The notes under the pieces were generated by a model that was given only the letters and a program-made list of their open reading frames with translations, made no database searches and was not told where the DNA came from. The position numbers and the translations under genes are program-made. A stretch of 17,500 nt of DNA from Theodoxus fluviatilis (taxonomy: Eukaryota > Mollusca > Gastropoda > Cycloneritida > Neritidae): contig JAWQFJ010014171.1 of assembly GCA_034096865.1 (NCBI GenBank), forward strand, positions 57,501 through 75,000. The letters are read 5' to 3'. Of the stretch, positions 8,645 through 17,500 are shown in pieces (positions within the stretch are counted from its first letter, which is position 1; each line of letters starts with the position of its first letter).

Positions 8645-9395
8645 AGAACTCGTTTGAAGACGTAGTGTACCCGAATCGCCAGTTGCGCAGATTTGGTGTT
8701 TTGGTTTAAGTTGAGCGAGGGCGGAATGCACGGGAAGGTGTTACGTGTCATATCACGAAGAGAGATCACGTATCTGTGTGTAATGTATTGTATCAAACAT
8801 CGACGTTGTTGCAGCTACAATAGTAAATTTGTGTCTGATCACCGGAAGTCGTTCTCCCACACTATTTTCCCATCTGTCCTTGACTGACCCATGCATGTCC
8901 CCGTCTTGCTGTCTGCCCGCCTTGCAGTCTCCAGAATACTCGCACTACAGCTGACGTGTAGGGAGCATGCCAACCTACGGCACTTGTGCCGCCCACAGTG
9001 CTGGATGGCACTAGCGGTCGTGGTGAGCTGTCAAGTCTACCCTCTTTGTGTGCATTTTATTCATTCATGCAAGCGTCCACAACAATTCAGACAGAAAGGA
9101 TACTTGTTGCCACACTATCAAGACTTTTGTCCACAACATACCATCTGTTTGCACACATGTGAAAAGCCTCGTTTGCACGATGACATTTTCTTGTGGTGTA
9201 GATGGAAATATCTTCATTGTTTCTAAATATGTACCTTTTTTACGCAGAAGTGACGGGATATTGCGACAAAGAGAATACATTGAGTTGTTGGTTCGTTATA
9301 TTTATGAGAAATCATGAAGCAAAGATTTTTGCTTGGTATATGTTTTGTGGCAAGTGCAATATTGTCAAGTGAAATTAAAGTATTTTCACTCTTTG
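8645..9395 (+). other. Probable 3'UTR
   Basis: Non-coding sequence follows the stop at 8642-8644 and contains only short frames. It probably ends shortly after the ATTAAA at 9374-9379, which is followed by a T/GT-rich stretch (TTTGCTCGTCGTTC). The end point is inferred. Confidence 0.45.
9374..9379 (+). terminator. Probable poly(A) signal ATTAAA
   Basis: ATTAAA is the commonest variant of the animal poly(A) signal. It lies about 730 bases after the stop, with a T/G-rich element just downstream. Canonical AATAAA at 9788-9793 and 10101-10106 are later alternatives. Confidence 0.4.
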
Positions 9396-10344
9396 CTCGT
9401 CGTTCATTGCATCAATTGATAAGTTATTTGAGTCGAGACGGATCTCATACTAATTAGTTTGTTGTGATCTGTTGTCAGTCTCCATATACATGGATGCACT
9501 TTGTCTTTGATCACGTATACACCGCTTGTTTAAGGATGGGAAATGAATGGGTATCGCGCATTTAGAAAATAATGTATATCTTCCACGTACCTAGTGCTTC
9601 CCAGATAATGACACGATTCGGGCTGACAGATACATGTATGTTTTCAAAGTGAAAACCGCATACCACTTCATGCAGTGCTTGATTATAGAGTAACTGCTCG
9701 GATATTCTCTGTTGCTTTTAGCACACGTACGACAGTGTACACAAAAATTCGGTATGAGTTTGATAAGGAGCAATTGAAAAAGACAAGAATAAAGCTTAAG
9801 TTTTGAGAGTCCAAAATGATAAATTTAATTTAGTGTAATGTTTGAATTCACTTAGCAAAAAATGACAAACACATTATATCTTCTTTTCTTCGTTGATAAT
9901 TGTTCAGATAGTCTGGAAAAAAGTGTCATTTTTGTAGGCCTCATAGTTCAACCGTTTTATATCGATAATTTCATGGTCCATGTGGCTTGTAGGGGTTACA
10001 TTTATGTTTTTCCTATCGTTTTTGTTACATGTGCACATCTGGAGAAAAAAATCTTAAACAATAGTTTTATAGAAACTTTCAGTGCGTCATTTACTTATCA
10101 AATAAAGCTTACCAAGGTATTTCATATTTCAAGATTAAGTTTTTAATGCTAAATCAAATTATCAAAACAGCTTATCATAATTATATGTTTTTAATAACAT
10201 CATACGGTAGTTTTATGTGCACGGCCACAATACTTATGGTATGCACGTCAGTCCACCAACCACAGACACGTACAGATATATCAGTAAGCTTGTGCTATGG
10301 GGTTGGGGTAATACGCTAATGAAAGTCAACTCCATTTCCTTACA
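9396..10344. other. AT-rich stretch, no gene seen
   Basis: Ordinary AT-rich DNA. The longest + frame (from 9862, 94 codons) is Phe/Ile/Val/Tyr-rich, as expected from base composition, with no splice or start context to support it. Confidence 0.6.
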
Positions 10345-10593
10345 ATGAATGACTTAATGACGAAAGAACGAAGAATGACGTATCAAACCAACCCTGCGCT
10401 CTACAAGAAAAGTTCATGTAACGGGTCCACCCGTAGACTTGTCACAGTTAAGTGCAGCACCACACTGTTCGAGGACGATCTCGATAACACTGTTGTTCTT
10501 AGCATCGTCGTCGTCATTGTCATCTTCATCATCATCGTCTTCGTCGTTGTTGTTTTCGTGGAAATGTTTTCTTTGGATTGTACATTTGTCAAG
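10345..10593 (+). CDS. Candidate first exon with one membrane segment
   Basis: ATG 10345 has A at -3 (ACAATGA). 83 codons run exactly to a strong donor CAAG|GTAAAA (GT at 10594-10595) in phase 0; unspliced, the frame ends six codons later at 10614. The N-terminal ~48 residues are polar with six basic residues in 21-36 (KKSSCNGSTRRLVTVK), one NGS sequon and an acidic FEDDLDN just before the membrane part. Residues 49-72 form an unbroken Val/Ile/Phe run typical of a single transmembrane helix, followed by EMFSLDC. The helix is encoded by an impure GTC/ATC/TTC repeat (10504-10554), so the hydrophobicity may be a by-product of the repeat. The minus strand reads as an Asp-rich chain over the same bases. 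The family is unknown. Confidence 0.3.
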
Positions 10594-10753
10594 GTAAAAC
10601 TGTTTGTCACTTAATGCAGGCAGTGTCTTTTTATTGCTTTTGTTAAATATAAATAATATGAGATTAGTATTTTTAAAAAGGTTTGTTTTCGGTGAGCCGA
10701 CCGCCCCTACATTTTGCCGCCAACTCAACACTTATTTCTTTGCCACTGGGAAA

Positions 10754-10908
10754 CGCGCACACACACACACACACGCAAACACACACACACACGCACGCAA
10801 ACACACACACACACATACACACACACACACATGCACACACACACGTGCGCGAACGAACGCACACTCACACACAAACTCAAACCACACGCACACACACACG
10901 CACACACA
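10754..10908 (+). repeat. (CA)n microsatellite
   Basis: About 155 bases of CA repeat with GCAA, ACTC and other small interruptions. All reading frames over it are Thr/His or Cys/Val artefacts. Confidence 0.95.
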
Positions 10909-11124
10909 AGTAGCGTTCAAAGTAAATGTGTAAATCCTTTCACTGAAAATCGTTTATAACTTAATGAAATTTTATGTGTACGGAATATTATTTTACCAAT
11001 GTACAAAACATCCGTCTTTTGTATACGAAACGTTCATCTTTACATGCATACAAAACGACAATCTTTCTTTGGGGGGGAAAGTTCCTATGTACTTGCCCTT
11101 GTTTCCGTGTTACCGAAAAAAACC

Positions 11125-11132
11125 TATGTGTG

Positions 11133-11204
<72 letters not shown>
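11125..11204 (+). repeat. (TG)n/(TGCG)n microsatellite
   Basis: Eighty bases of uninterrupted purine-pyrimidine alternation, TG units with an inner (TGCG)n part. It is a good Z-DNA former and complementary to the CA tract 216 bases upstream. Confidence 0.95.
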
Positions 11205-11208
<4 letters not shown>

Positions 11209-12010
11209 CATAAAAACATGTAATTCCATCAATATTTAAAGGAGCACATGCACGTAATTAGGCTGTTATTTTTATTAATTTTTTATCTGTATTTTTGTGT
11301 TTCTTTATAAGCTCTCTGCAAGCAAGCAGAGGTAATATCAGTGAAGGACTCCGGAGTTACTTCCCTTCCACCGACATGCCGGTTTGCAAGCAAAGAAAGG
11401 GCTTGTGGACTGATTTACACAGAGACGCAAAGATAGGTGACACGCCAGTGGAAATCATTTGTTCTGAATACATGTTTATGCAGACTAATAAACTTATGTT
11501 CTAGATAAGATGGAAGGGAGAGGGATTTCCTGTAATAAAGATTACTTATGTTTTGCTTTGGTACGTCATTGATGTTGAACCAACTCTCGCACAGCCACGC
11601 AGAGAGGTAGGTGCATCCTAGATCTATGTTCACCATGCATACTCCATCACGTGCTGTCATAATTACGACACAAAGTTGCAGAAAGTATGAAATGTCAAGA
11701 TATTTACATAAGCCCATATTTCTCCCGTGGAAGATATGCGGGGAGAAGTGCCGCGTTTCTATCCTTAGAACGGGAGAAATCTGAGTTTATATAAGTAATA
11801 AATTCATGCACGTGCACACAGGGGGAGCATAGGAAGAGTAAAAAAGAAAGAAAGAAAGAACTGTCAAGAGCGAGAAAGGAAACGCTTCCTGGAGGGAGAG
11901 ACACCGTTAATAAGTATCTCGGCTCATACACTTCATAACATTGTCGGGAATGGGACCACGATTAAGACGCGTTGCCAAGACCATAAGCTGCTAGTCAAAG
12001 GCAACGGAAT
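11205..12010. other. No gene seen; short GAAA repeat
   Basis: AT-rich DNA with a few short frames and no supported splice pattern. A (GAAA)n stretch of about 21 bases lies at 11840-11860. AATAAA-type hexamers occur without an attached gene. Confidence 0.6.
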
Positions 12011-12084
12011 GGGCCTTTCCGGTCTTTTCCGAGTGAGGGGCGTTTCCGGTCTTTTCCGAGTGAGGGGCATTTCCGGTCTTTTCG
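12011..12084 (+). repeat. 27-bp tandem repeat, 2.7 copies
   Basis: Three units start at 12011, 12037 and 12064, sharing TTTCCGGTCTTTTCCGAGTG; the third is cut after CGGTCTTTTCG. Units differ by one to two bases. The 14-mer GGCATTTCCGGTCT of the third unit recurs exactly at 14575-14588. Confidence 0.9.
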
Positions 12085-12118
12085 TTTTTCTTCTAAGTGA
12101 TGTCTACAATCATACAAG

Positions 12119-12137
12119 TCAATATAAAAAATATTGA
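12119..12137. repeat. Small perfect hairpin
   Basis: TCAATAT and ATATTGA flank an A5 loop, next to the 27-bp repeat. The stem is seven AT-rich pairs, so stability would be low. Confidence 0.35.
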
Positions 12138-12272
12138 AAAAAAAGTAGATTATGTCTGGTTTTGGAAACTGATTTATTACAACAACTGACTGATTGAGTG
12201 TTGGATGTGGTTACAGCAAACACTCAGCCAAAAACGTATAAAACCCGGAAACGTCTATCCGATTCTCTTTGG

Positions 12273-12554
12273 CTAGCATATCCTTGTCCAGGGAAACACG
12301 CCTCTGATTATGACTGAAATGCTTGTTTCGGTCATGGAATATATTGGTAATAGAGAGAGGGCACTGCGTTTTCCTTCCCGCCATGAAGCTATGGCACTGC
12401 TACACTGCGGGTACAGCATTAGGCCAGATCCGCCCGATGCCATCCGCATCAGTTGGAACCTCTGGATGCACGGCCCATATACCTCCTCCAGTAGCTCAGC
12501 CAGGGGTGGCCCCGAGCAGGCAAAGAGGATTTCGGGGGACGAGATGAAGACGTC
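12273..12554 (-). CDS. Candidate exon or gene relic, minus strand
   Basis: After an in-frame TAA (12557-12555), the minus frame is open for 93 codons to TAG at 12275-12273. It has no early Met, so it would be an exon or relic. The first two thirds read like protein: ISSPEILFACSGPPLAELLE, then VYGPCIQRFQLMRMASGGSG, with many C/G-ending codons. The last third (after KRSALS) is AT-rich and less convincing. A possible donor GAG|GTATAT lies after LAELLEE, and an acceptor CTAAG|ACG abuts the start. The + strand has an 82-codon frame over the same bases with a less natural composition. The family is not recognised. Confidence 0.3.
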   Translation of the reverse strand, partial: DVFISSPEILFACSGPPLAELLEEVYGPCIQRFQLMRMASGGSGLMLYPQCSSAIASWREGKRSALSLLPIYSMTETSISVIIRGVFPWTRIC

Positions 12555-12952
12555 TTAGCTACAGGCGATTTGACCCGAGAACGTGGGAATGTAAGAAATC
12601 GTAACTCCCGCTGATGCAGTGACCATGGCTGAATTGATTCGATGCATTTTTTGTGACTTGTCTGGTACAGGACCATTTTCAAGAGTATTTAAATATTATA
12701 AAACTTATGTTTAAAACAGACACCAAGCGACCACATATGAAATAAAAACTTGATGATTTCTTGAGAGAAAAAAGTAGATACTATATTTTGGACTCACAAC
12801 ACTTTTGTCACCATTCTCTGTACCGTCTGTTTCAAATTGAACAGGCACTAGCAAAATTGCAGCCCATCTGTAGCATTAGTTGTGTCATGCTTCCGCTGTG
12901 TTCTTGTAAAAAAAAATGTTCAAGTTACATTTTTCGCTCTCATTCTGTCTTT

Positions 12953-13304
<352 letters not shown>

Positions 13305-14295
13305 TCCCCCCATCTCTTTCCCCTTTTGACACGTAGATATTACTGCAGCAGTTATTCAGGTAGCTGCAAAGTGCGCATTTTGCTGGCTATGCAGGCCAAA
13401 TAAAAAGGTCACCACGCATGCGGAAAACATATTGTTGCAAACACATCGCCTTAAAAAAATGTAGGTATTTTAAATGGAACAATCCATCTTCCGTGAAATA
13501 ATTGTCACCGGACAGATCGTTGTACCATCCAGAACGCTATTGAGTTTTGAAGTCTCTGTATTTTCATGGTATGACTTCTCTCAAAGAAGCAAATACTCAT
13601 TTGCTACAAGATATGCTAAAATATGAAATAGAAGTACATAATCTTACTGCAAGCAGTATGGGATTTATTTAGGTTTGTCTTTACACTGGATGTCAACCGG
13701 GCAGCTGAAGTTTGATACTCGCGTAACTCCGGCTACTCTTCACCGCACCATAGCGTTATTGAGGAAAAAACAAACCCAATTGGAATACTAATGTCACTTC
13801 GTGTGATTCGTGTGTGTGGTTGAAACATTCATCCCAAAGTAATTCGACTGAGACTGAATGGAAGCACACCCTCTGACACAGTAAAAAGAGTACAGTTGTT
13901 GTTGTTGTTGAATAGATCAACGGGCGACTTTTAACATGACAGCTTTCTTTCGACGCCTGGAGTAAATAAAACACAAACTTTCTTTGTTGGTAATTTTCTT
14001 TGAACTCATCTCGTTAATCTTGTATTAGGTTGAGGTCGAGGAGGCTTCCAGTCAAGCCTAAGATGAATATGCATCAGCTAGATTTCATTTCGGCTCATGT
14101 AACCCTCTCTAGCACCTCCCTATTGCAGAAAAAAGTTATGTCATGAAAGTAGCCTGCCTTCGGCTGAAAAATCTAAATTCTAAGTCATGTGAGATACTGC
14201 GCCTGCTGACTGCATAGCAACTGAGTACAATCACATGACCATTGAACTGAGTTGAAAACATGCTCTATCACTCTGTTGTTAATTCTCTCTGACAG
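13305..14295. other. No gene seen
   Basis: Mostly AT-rich DNA with a (GTT)5 tract at 13895-13910. Frames are short. A G/C patch around 13690-13745 has no supported exon. Confidence 0.6.
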
Positions 14296-14683
14296 GGCTC
14301 GTCGCCCTAATTTTACATCCAGAGAGTTATTAAAAACCGGCTACACACCTCTTTATATTTGTACTATTTTCATATCGTCGGGGTCACTTGTCATGTTCCT
14401 CAGTCACGACAACGATGTTGGTTTCGTGACCTCTGTTAAAGGAACTACGGTGATAGACTTCCATAGAAAAGAAAAGCTCTTGCATGACCTCGCTCCGTTC
14501 ATTGAGTATTTCCACAAACTCGAGAGAGGCGGGTTTTACAAGACTATGTATATGCAAGCCAAAGCAATACTAAAGGCATTTCCGGTCTGTTTTAAAGTAA
14601 TCACTGTAATCATACGCAATAAATTTACTTGTGACTCTTTTTATGAGGACAATGAGCTGAACCAACCCCAGTTAGCTGCATAA
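14296..14683 (+). CDS. Candidate exon, unrecognised protein
   Basis: A good acceptor (AATTCTCTCTGACAG, AG at 14294-14295) opens a frame of 128 codons, phase 2, to TAA at 14681-14683. The middle reads like protein: TPLYICTIFISSGSLVMFL is a hydrophobic, possibly membrane, stretch, followed by SHDNDVGFVTSVKGTTV and the charged LLHDLAPFIEYFHKLERGG. Codon use is balanced up to about 14590. After PVCFK there is a modest donor AAA|GTAATC near 14601, and the rest (ITVIIRNKF and on) is less convincing. The family is not recognised. It contains a 14-base match to the 27-bp tandem repeat at 12 kb, which could mean part of the exon is repeat-derived. Confidence 0.3.
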
Positions 14684-15071
14684 CGTATGGCTGAACAAAT
14701 AACGTTGACATGTACGTACTAGGCAACAGCTGACATTACGGCTGCATAAATAGCACAAGGTGACGGGTAGGATGATTGAGGAACTCTCCGTGCAGGCACA
14801 CGTTGAAAAGGACAAGTTTGTGCTGAATTCAGTACAAAGAGGGAGAAAGAGGTGGGGGAGAAGGGGACACCGCACTCGAGGTACTCCGAAGTGCCTGCGT
14901 TATACGCACAATAGCAAGTAGGACGCTGCCTGAGGCGTATAATGCAAACCGTGAACTTCATCTGTGTCTGTTATATCGGCATATCAGGAAAGTCTCGTTA
15001 CTTTGAAGTTTTGGTATCAGGGATGCGTGATTAAGACTGTTGCATTTTGCTTTCTGTACAGACTGCGAACG
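14684..15071. other. Non-coding, with a basic small ORF at 14772-14921
   Basis: Nothing firm is seen. A 49-codon + frame from ATG 14772 gives a basic peptide (VQRGRKRWGRRGHRTR), but the purine-rich DNA explains the Arg/Gly content. The minus strand has an overlapping 80-codon frame. Neither has splice or family support. Confidence 0.4.
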
Positions 15072-15122
15072 GTGTGTGTGTGTGTGTGTGTGTGCATGTG
15101 TGTGTGCGCGCGCGCGCGTACG

Positions 15123-15173
<51 letters not shown>

Positions 15174-15292
15174 GTGCGCATGTGTGTGTGTGTTCCTGCG
15201 TGTGTGTGCGTGCGTGTGTGCGTGCGTGCGTGTGTGTATGTATGTGTGTGTGCGTGTGTTTGTGTGCGTGCGTGTGCGTGTGTGTGTATGTG

Positions 15293-15338
<46 letters not shown>

Positions 15339-15389
15339 CGCGCGTGTGTGTGTGCGTGTGTGTGTGCGAGTGTATGTGTGTGTGTATGT
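15072..15389 (+). repeat. (TG)n/(CG)n microsatellite, 318 bp
   Basis: TG repeats with GCGCGC blocks and small TT, CC and AT interruptions. The first 66 bases (15072-15137) alternate purine and pyrimidine without a break and include GCGCGCGCGCG. Long Cys/Val frames on + and Thr/His frames on minus are artefacts. Confidence 0.97.
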
Positions 15390-16391
15390 TGGGTTGTCTA
15401 CTTGTATCCTTGATTAACACTAACGAGTTTTGCAAGTTCAAGACTATCATTTTTATAATCAATAATGTTCATACCACGCACACGTGCAGCAGGATGATTG
15501 TCTACTATTTTAATGCGCTTAGGAAAACAGCATTTTGCTGAATACGAACTCTCAAAACTGTTATACTATGACGCTGATAATTTTGCACAATGTCTTTTTA
15601 TTCACAAAAATGACACAGGAAAAAATAAAAACAAAAACCCTTTCTTAAAGTACAATAATTTGACAAAAAATATTGGCTTGAAGGTTGAGGAAAGGCTGGA
15701 ATATTAGCATCTTGAAATGATTACAAATGAATGGACCGTTTTGTCGAAATTCATACGCGTGCACAACAAGCTCATCAACCGATGTGACACATCGGAAATA
15801 CTTTATACCTGCAACCGGATTTTGGGGTCTAAGCATGCCGGGAAATTAATTTCTCGAATTACATCCACCGGATCGTTTCCTTGCTAATGGCGTCTCCCTC
15901 CACCAAACCGTGCACTTGCTGCGTTATGAAGCCGAAAATATTGTACAAAAATATATCAAACTCCTGATCGTGTTTTGTGATCCACTGTTTACACTTTTAC
16001 TGAATGAACGAATTATAATATTTTCGCAGTGCATGGTAACCACGCAATTCAAGCGCAGAACTGATAGGAGTCGCGAATCTGATTCATTCGAAAATTAAAT
16101 TCAGAATAAAGATCACAAGACGTTTGATAAATGCAAGTCTTCAATGGCGAAGGAAGACAAAATATCATCGGTGCTTGTTTTATTTTTTTTTCGATGGAAA
16201 GTAAACCGAAACAACTGTTTTGATATGCATCTTTCTCAAACGACTTTGCATAAACGGGTTTTTAGTGACTGCGACGCATGCAATCTGTACATGAAGGTTA
16301 CTTCAATGTGACCCGCTACGGGCTCCTTCAGCAATTTCTCATGACTTTTTAAGCCTTGCAACATTTCCTGTGTTCGTCTGTCGAGAGAACA
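15390..16391. other. No gene seen
   Basis: AT-rich DNA with short frames only. A 67-codon minus frame (16439-16236) overlaps the small ORF at 16392 and has no splice or family support. Confidence 0.6.
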
Positions 16392-16499
16392 ATGAAAACT
16401 TGCGACATATGGTTGGTCGCTATCTTCTTTTGCCTCCAATTTGCAACCTCGACGCCCGAAAGTTATGCGCCTGTGTATTTCTCATGGCGATGGTACTAA
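16392..16499 (+). CDS. Small ORF with signal-peptide-like N-terminus, 35 aa
   Basis: ATG 16392 has a good context (GAACAATGA) and an in-frame stop upstream at 16350-16352. The peptide has the plan of a secretory signal: MKTCD (one Lys), a hydrophobic core IWLVAIFFCLQFA, then TS-TP as a plausible cleavage region, followed by a short aromatic tail, PESYAPVYFSWRWY, and TAA at 16497. It could be a very small secreted peptide or a chance frame. There is no dibasic processing site and no Cys pair after the signal. A different frame over the same bases ends at a strong splice donor (16527), which argues against it. Confidence 0.3.
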   Translation: MKTCDIWLVAIFFCLQFATSTPESYAPVYFSWRWY

Positions 16500-16527
16500 T
16501 TCTTCTCCACTGCAATATAAAAGTCAG
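16396..16527 (+). CDS. Alternative exon frame ending at a strong donor
   Basis: In another frame, 44 codons are open between TGA 16393-16395 and TCAG|GTAAAG (GT at 16528-16529), phase 0. The end reads RRPKVMRLCISHGDGTNSS then PLQYKSQ. ATG 16465 could start it. The TATAAAAG at 16516-16523 falls inside this frame as coding for YK, so it need not be a TATA box. Which of the two overlapping frames, if either, is used cannot be told here. The family is unknown. Confidence 0.22.
16516..16523 (+). promoter_or_regulatory. TATA-box-like TATAAAAG
   Basis: A canonical TATA sequence. A start about 30 bases downstream would fall near 16546, and a 63-codon frame runs from about 16578 to 16766. There is no other promoter support, and it overlaps a possible exon. 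Confidence 0.2.
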
Positions 16528-17172
16528 GTAAAGTAAAAGCGCTCCTTTTCATATTGCGACTCTCCATCCATTGATGGGTGCTCAAACCGTACACCTTTAT
16601 CCCCTGGTCATTGAGCTCTTCTTCTTATCATTCCAACACCATCCCCGCTTCATGGGGACCATGCAACAGAACTGTGGGTGAACACGTCAAAGTTAGCTTT
16701 CATAATTGTCCAGCTCTGCCCTCACAGGAACCCGCTTTACTCATGGGCTTGATCAAGATACGGTAATCTCATAATCAGACCGTACAGCTCCCAATCTCCT
16801 GTTTAGTAGCGTATGCAAATGGATTTTGATAAATGTCAATTACACTGGGATTCATTCAATAGTACAGTAAAAACCAAAAGATTCAGCCAACGCCAAATTT
16901 CCCATGAGAGACACAGGTGATAGTGCGACCAAACTTACGTAGATGAGCCTGAATTGGAACTGAAAAGGGATTCTTATCAGGTAGACTTGCTCTGGCAGAC
17001 AAGTAAGTTAAAAATAAATGGGGCGAAAGCCTTGAATACGCTCAATTGACCTCCATTGAAGAGTAGGATTATCTCTACCTGTGACAAACTGACTAGTCTT
17101 GATAATATGCTGATCTCAGAAAGTGCTTGGAGAGATGAGCGGCAGCGACCCAAGGTATACTCCGACTGCTGC
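16528..17172. other. Mixed stretch with weak exon-like frames
   Basis: 16560-16770 is richer in GC than its flanks. A + frame from 16578 (a GTG codon) reads LKPYTFIPWSLSSSSYHSN and stops at 16764-16766. Other frames show fragments too, as expected for a decayed repeat or gene. Around 17056-17277 a + frame of 73 codons overlaps the minus candidate. Nothing is firm. Confidence 0.35.
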
Positions 17173-17471
17173 TCACACAGCAATGATGCAAATATTGTAG
17201 TCAGACATACCAAAACAGGATATACGTGGAAGGCGATGATATACCAGGACAAACTCTACGCGAGGCAGCAAGTTTAAAGCAGATAAACAATACTTATATG
17301 GAAACTTAAGACATATTTTATTTATGTTCATATCATTTACAAAAACGCCACTATTCGTCAACCGTGTGCTGCAGAAGTGCCAATTTAAAATTTGACCATA
17401 AGCATGTCCTCTGGTCAGTTTCTCTCGGTTTATTTGGTCAGGCGAGTAATTACTTTTTTTCCTCAGTTCGC
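17173..17471 (-). CDS. Candidate minus-strand exon near the right edge
   Basis: On minus, an acceptor GTTTGCCATTGTTCTAG (AG at 17473-17472) opens a frame that runs to a stop at 17173. With the codons before the acceptor it is 105 codons in AT-rich DNA. The first part looks natural: GELRKKSNYSPDQINREKLT then RGHAYGQILNWHFCS. The later part (ICLKFPYKYCLSALN and on) is AT-driven, so an earlier donor would be likely. No family is recognised. The + strand has a competing 73-codon frame at 17056-17277. Confidence 0.22.
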
Positions 17472-17500
17472 CTAGAACAATGGCAAACACAGCATTAGGT

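Noticed and set aside
7339..8731. Several ORFs of 60-168 aa on both strands over the main exon
   Set aside because: Shadow frames of the 7369-8644 coding sequence.
10604..11239. Thr/His-rich and Cys/Val-rich ORFs on both strands
   Set aside because: Dinucleotide CA/TG repeat translation.
14964..15541. Cys/Val-rich + ORFs up to 164 aa and a Thr/His minus ORF
   Set aside because: Dinucleotide TG repeat translation.

Overview
The window looks like eukaryotic nuclear DNA, probably from an animal with microsatellite-rich, intron-rich DNA. A marine invertebrate such as a mollusc would fit, but that is inference: no sequence here fixes the taxon. There are no bacterial-style operons or ribosome binding sites and no tRNA, rRNA or CRISPR array that I can see. 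Most of the window is AT-rich non-coding DNA with many long simple repeats.

One coding segment is well supported: a large exon at 7369-8644 on the + strand. It follows a textbook splice acceptor and encodes the last ~424 residues of a protein I do not recognise. That protein is Ser/Arg-rich, then acidic and Asn-rich, carries a duplicated motif, and ends in a class I PDZ-type tail. Its 3'UTR probably runs to a poly(A) signal near 9374. The best upstream partner in the window is a GC-rich exon candidate at 2161-2397. It has a GTAAGG donor in the matching phase (two bases left over; the 7369 exon supplies the third), giving a ~5 kb intron and a protein of about 479 residues if translation starts at 2234. 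A second phase-compatible acceptor at 7080/7081 could give a short alternative ending.

By region: 1-112 is a possible internal exon cut by the left edge. 113-2160 is non-coding with a G-quadruplex motif and an ATC/ACC microsatellite. 2398-7368 is the predicted intron, holding a decayed-looking ORF patch at 3.4-3.8 kb, an ambiguous exon-like island at 4.7-4.86 kb, a long purine-rich block with (GA)36 and a full CRE, and a small ORF with a poly(A) signal at 6.45-6.72 kb. 9.4-17.5 kb has no recognisable gene but holds several exon-like ORFs (10345-10593 with a membrane segment; 12273-12554 on the minus strand; 14296-14683; a signal-peptide-like small ORF at 16392-16499; 17173-17471 on the minus strand), a 27-bp tandem repeat and large CA/TG, TCTG/CT and TG/CG tracts.

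I see no convincing new multi-gene system. The points most worth following are the unrecognised two-part protein, the membrane-segment exon whose helix comes from a trinucleotide repeat, and the small secreted-peptide candidate. All exon joins come from splice consensus and phase only; no transcript evidence was available.
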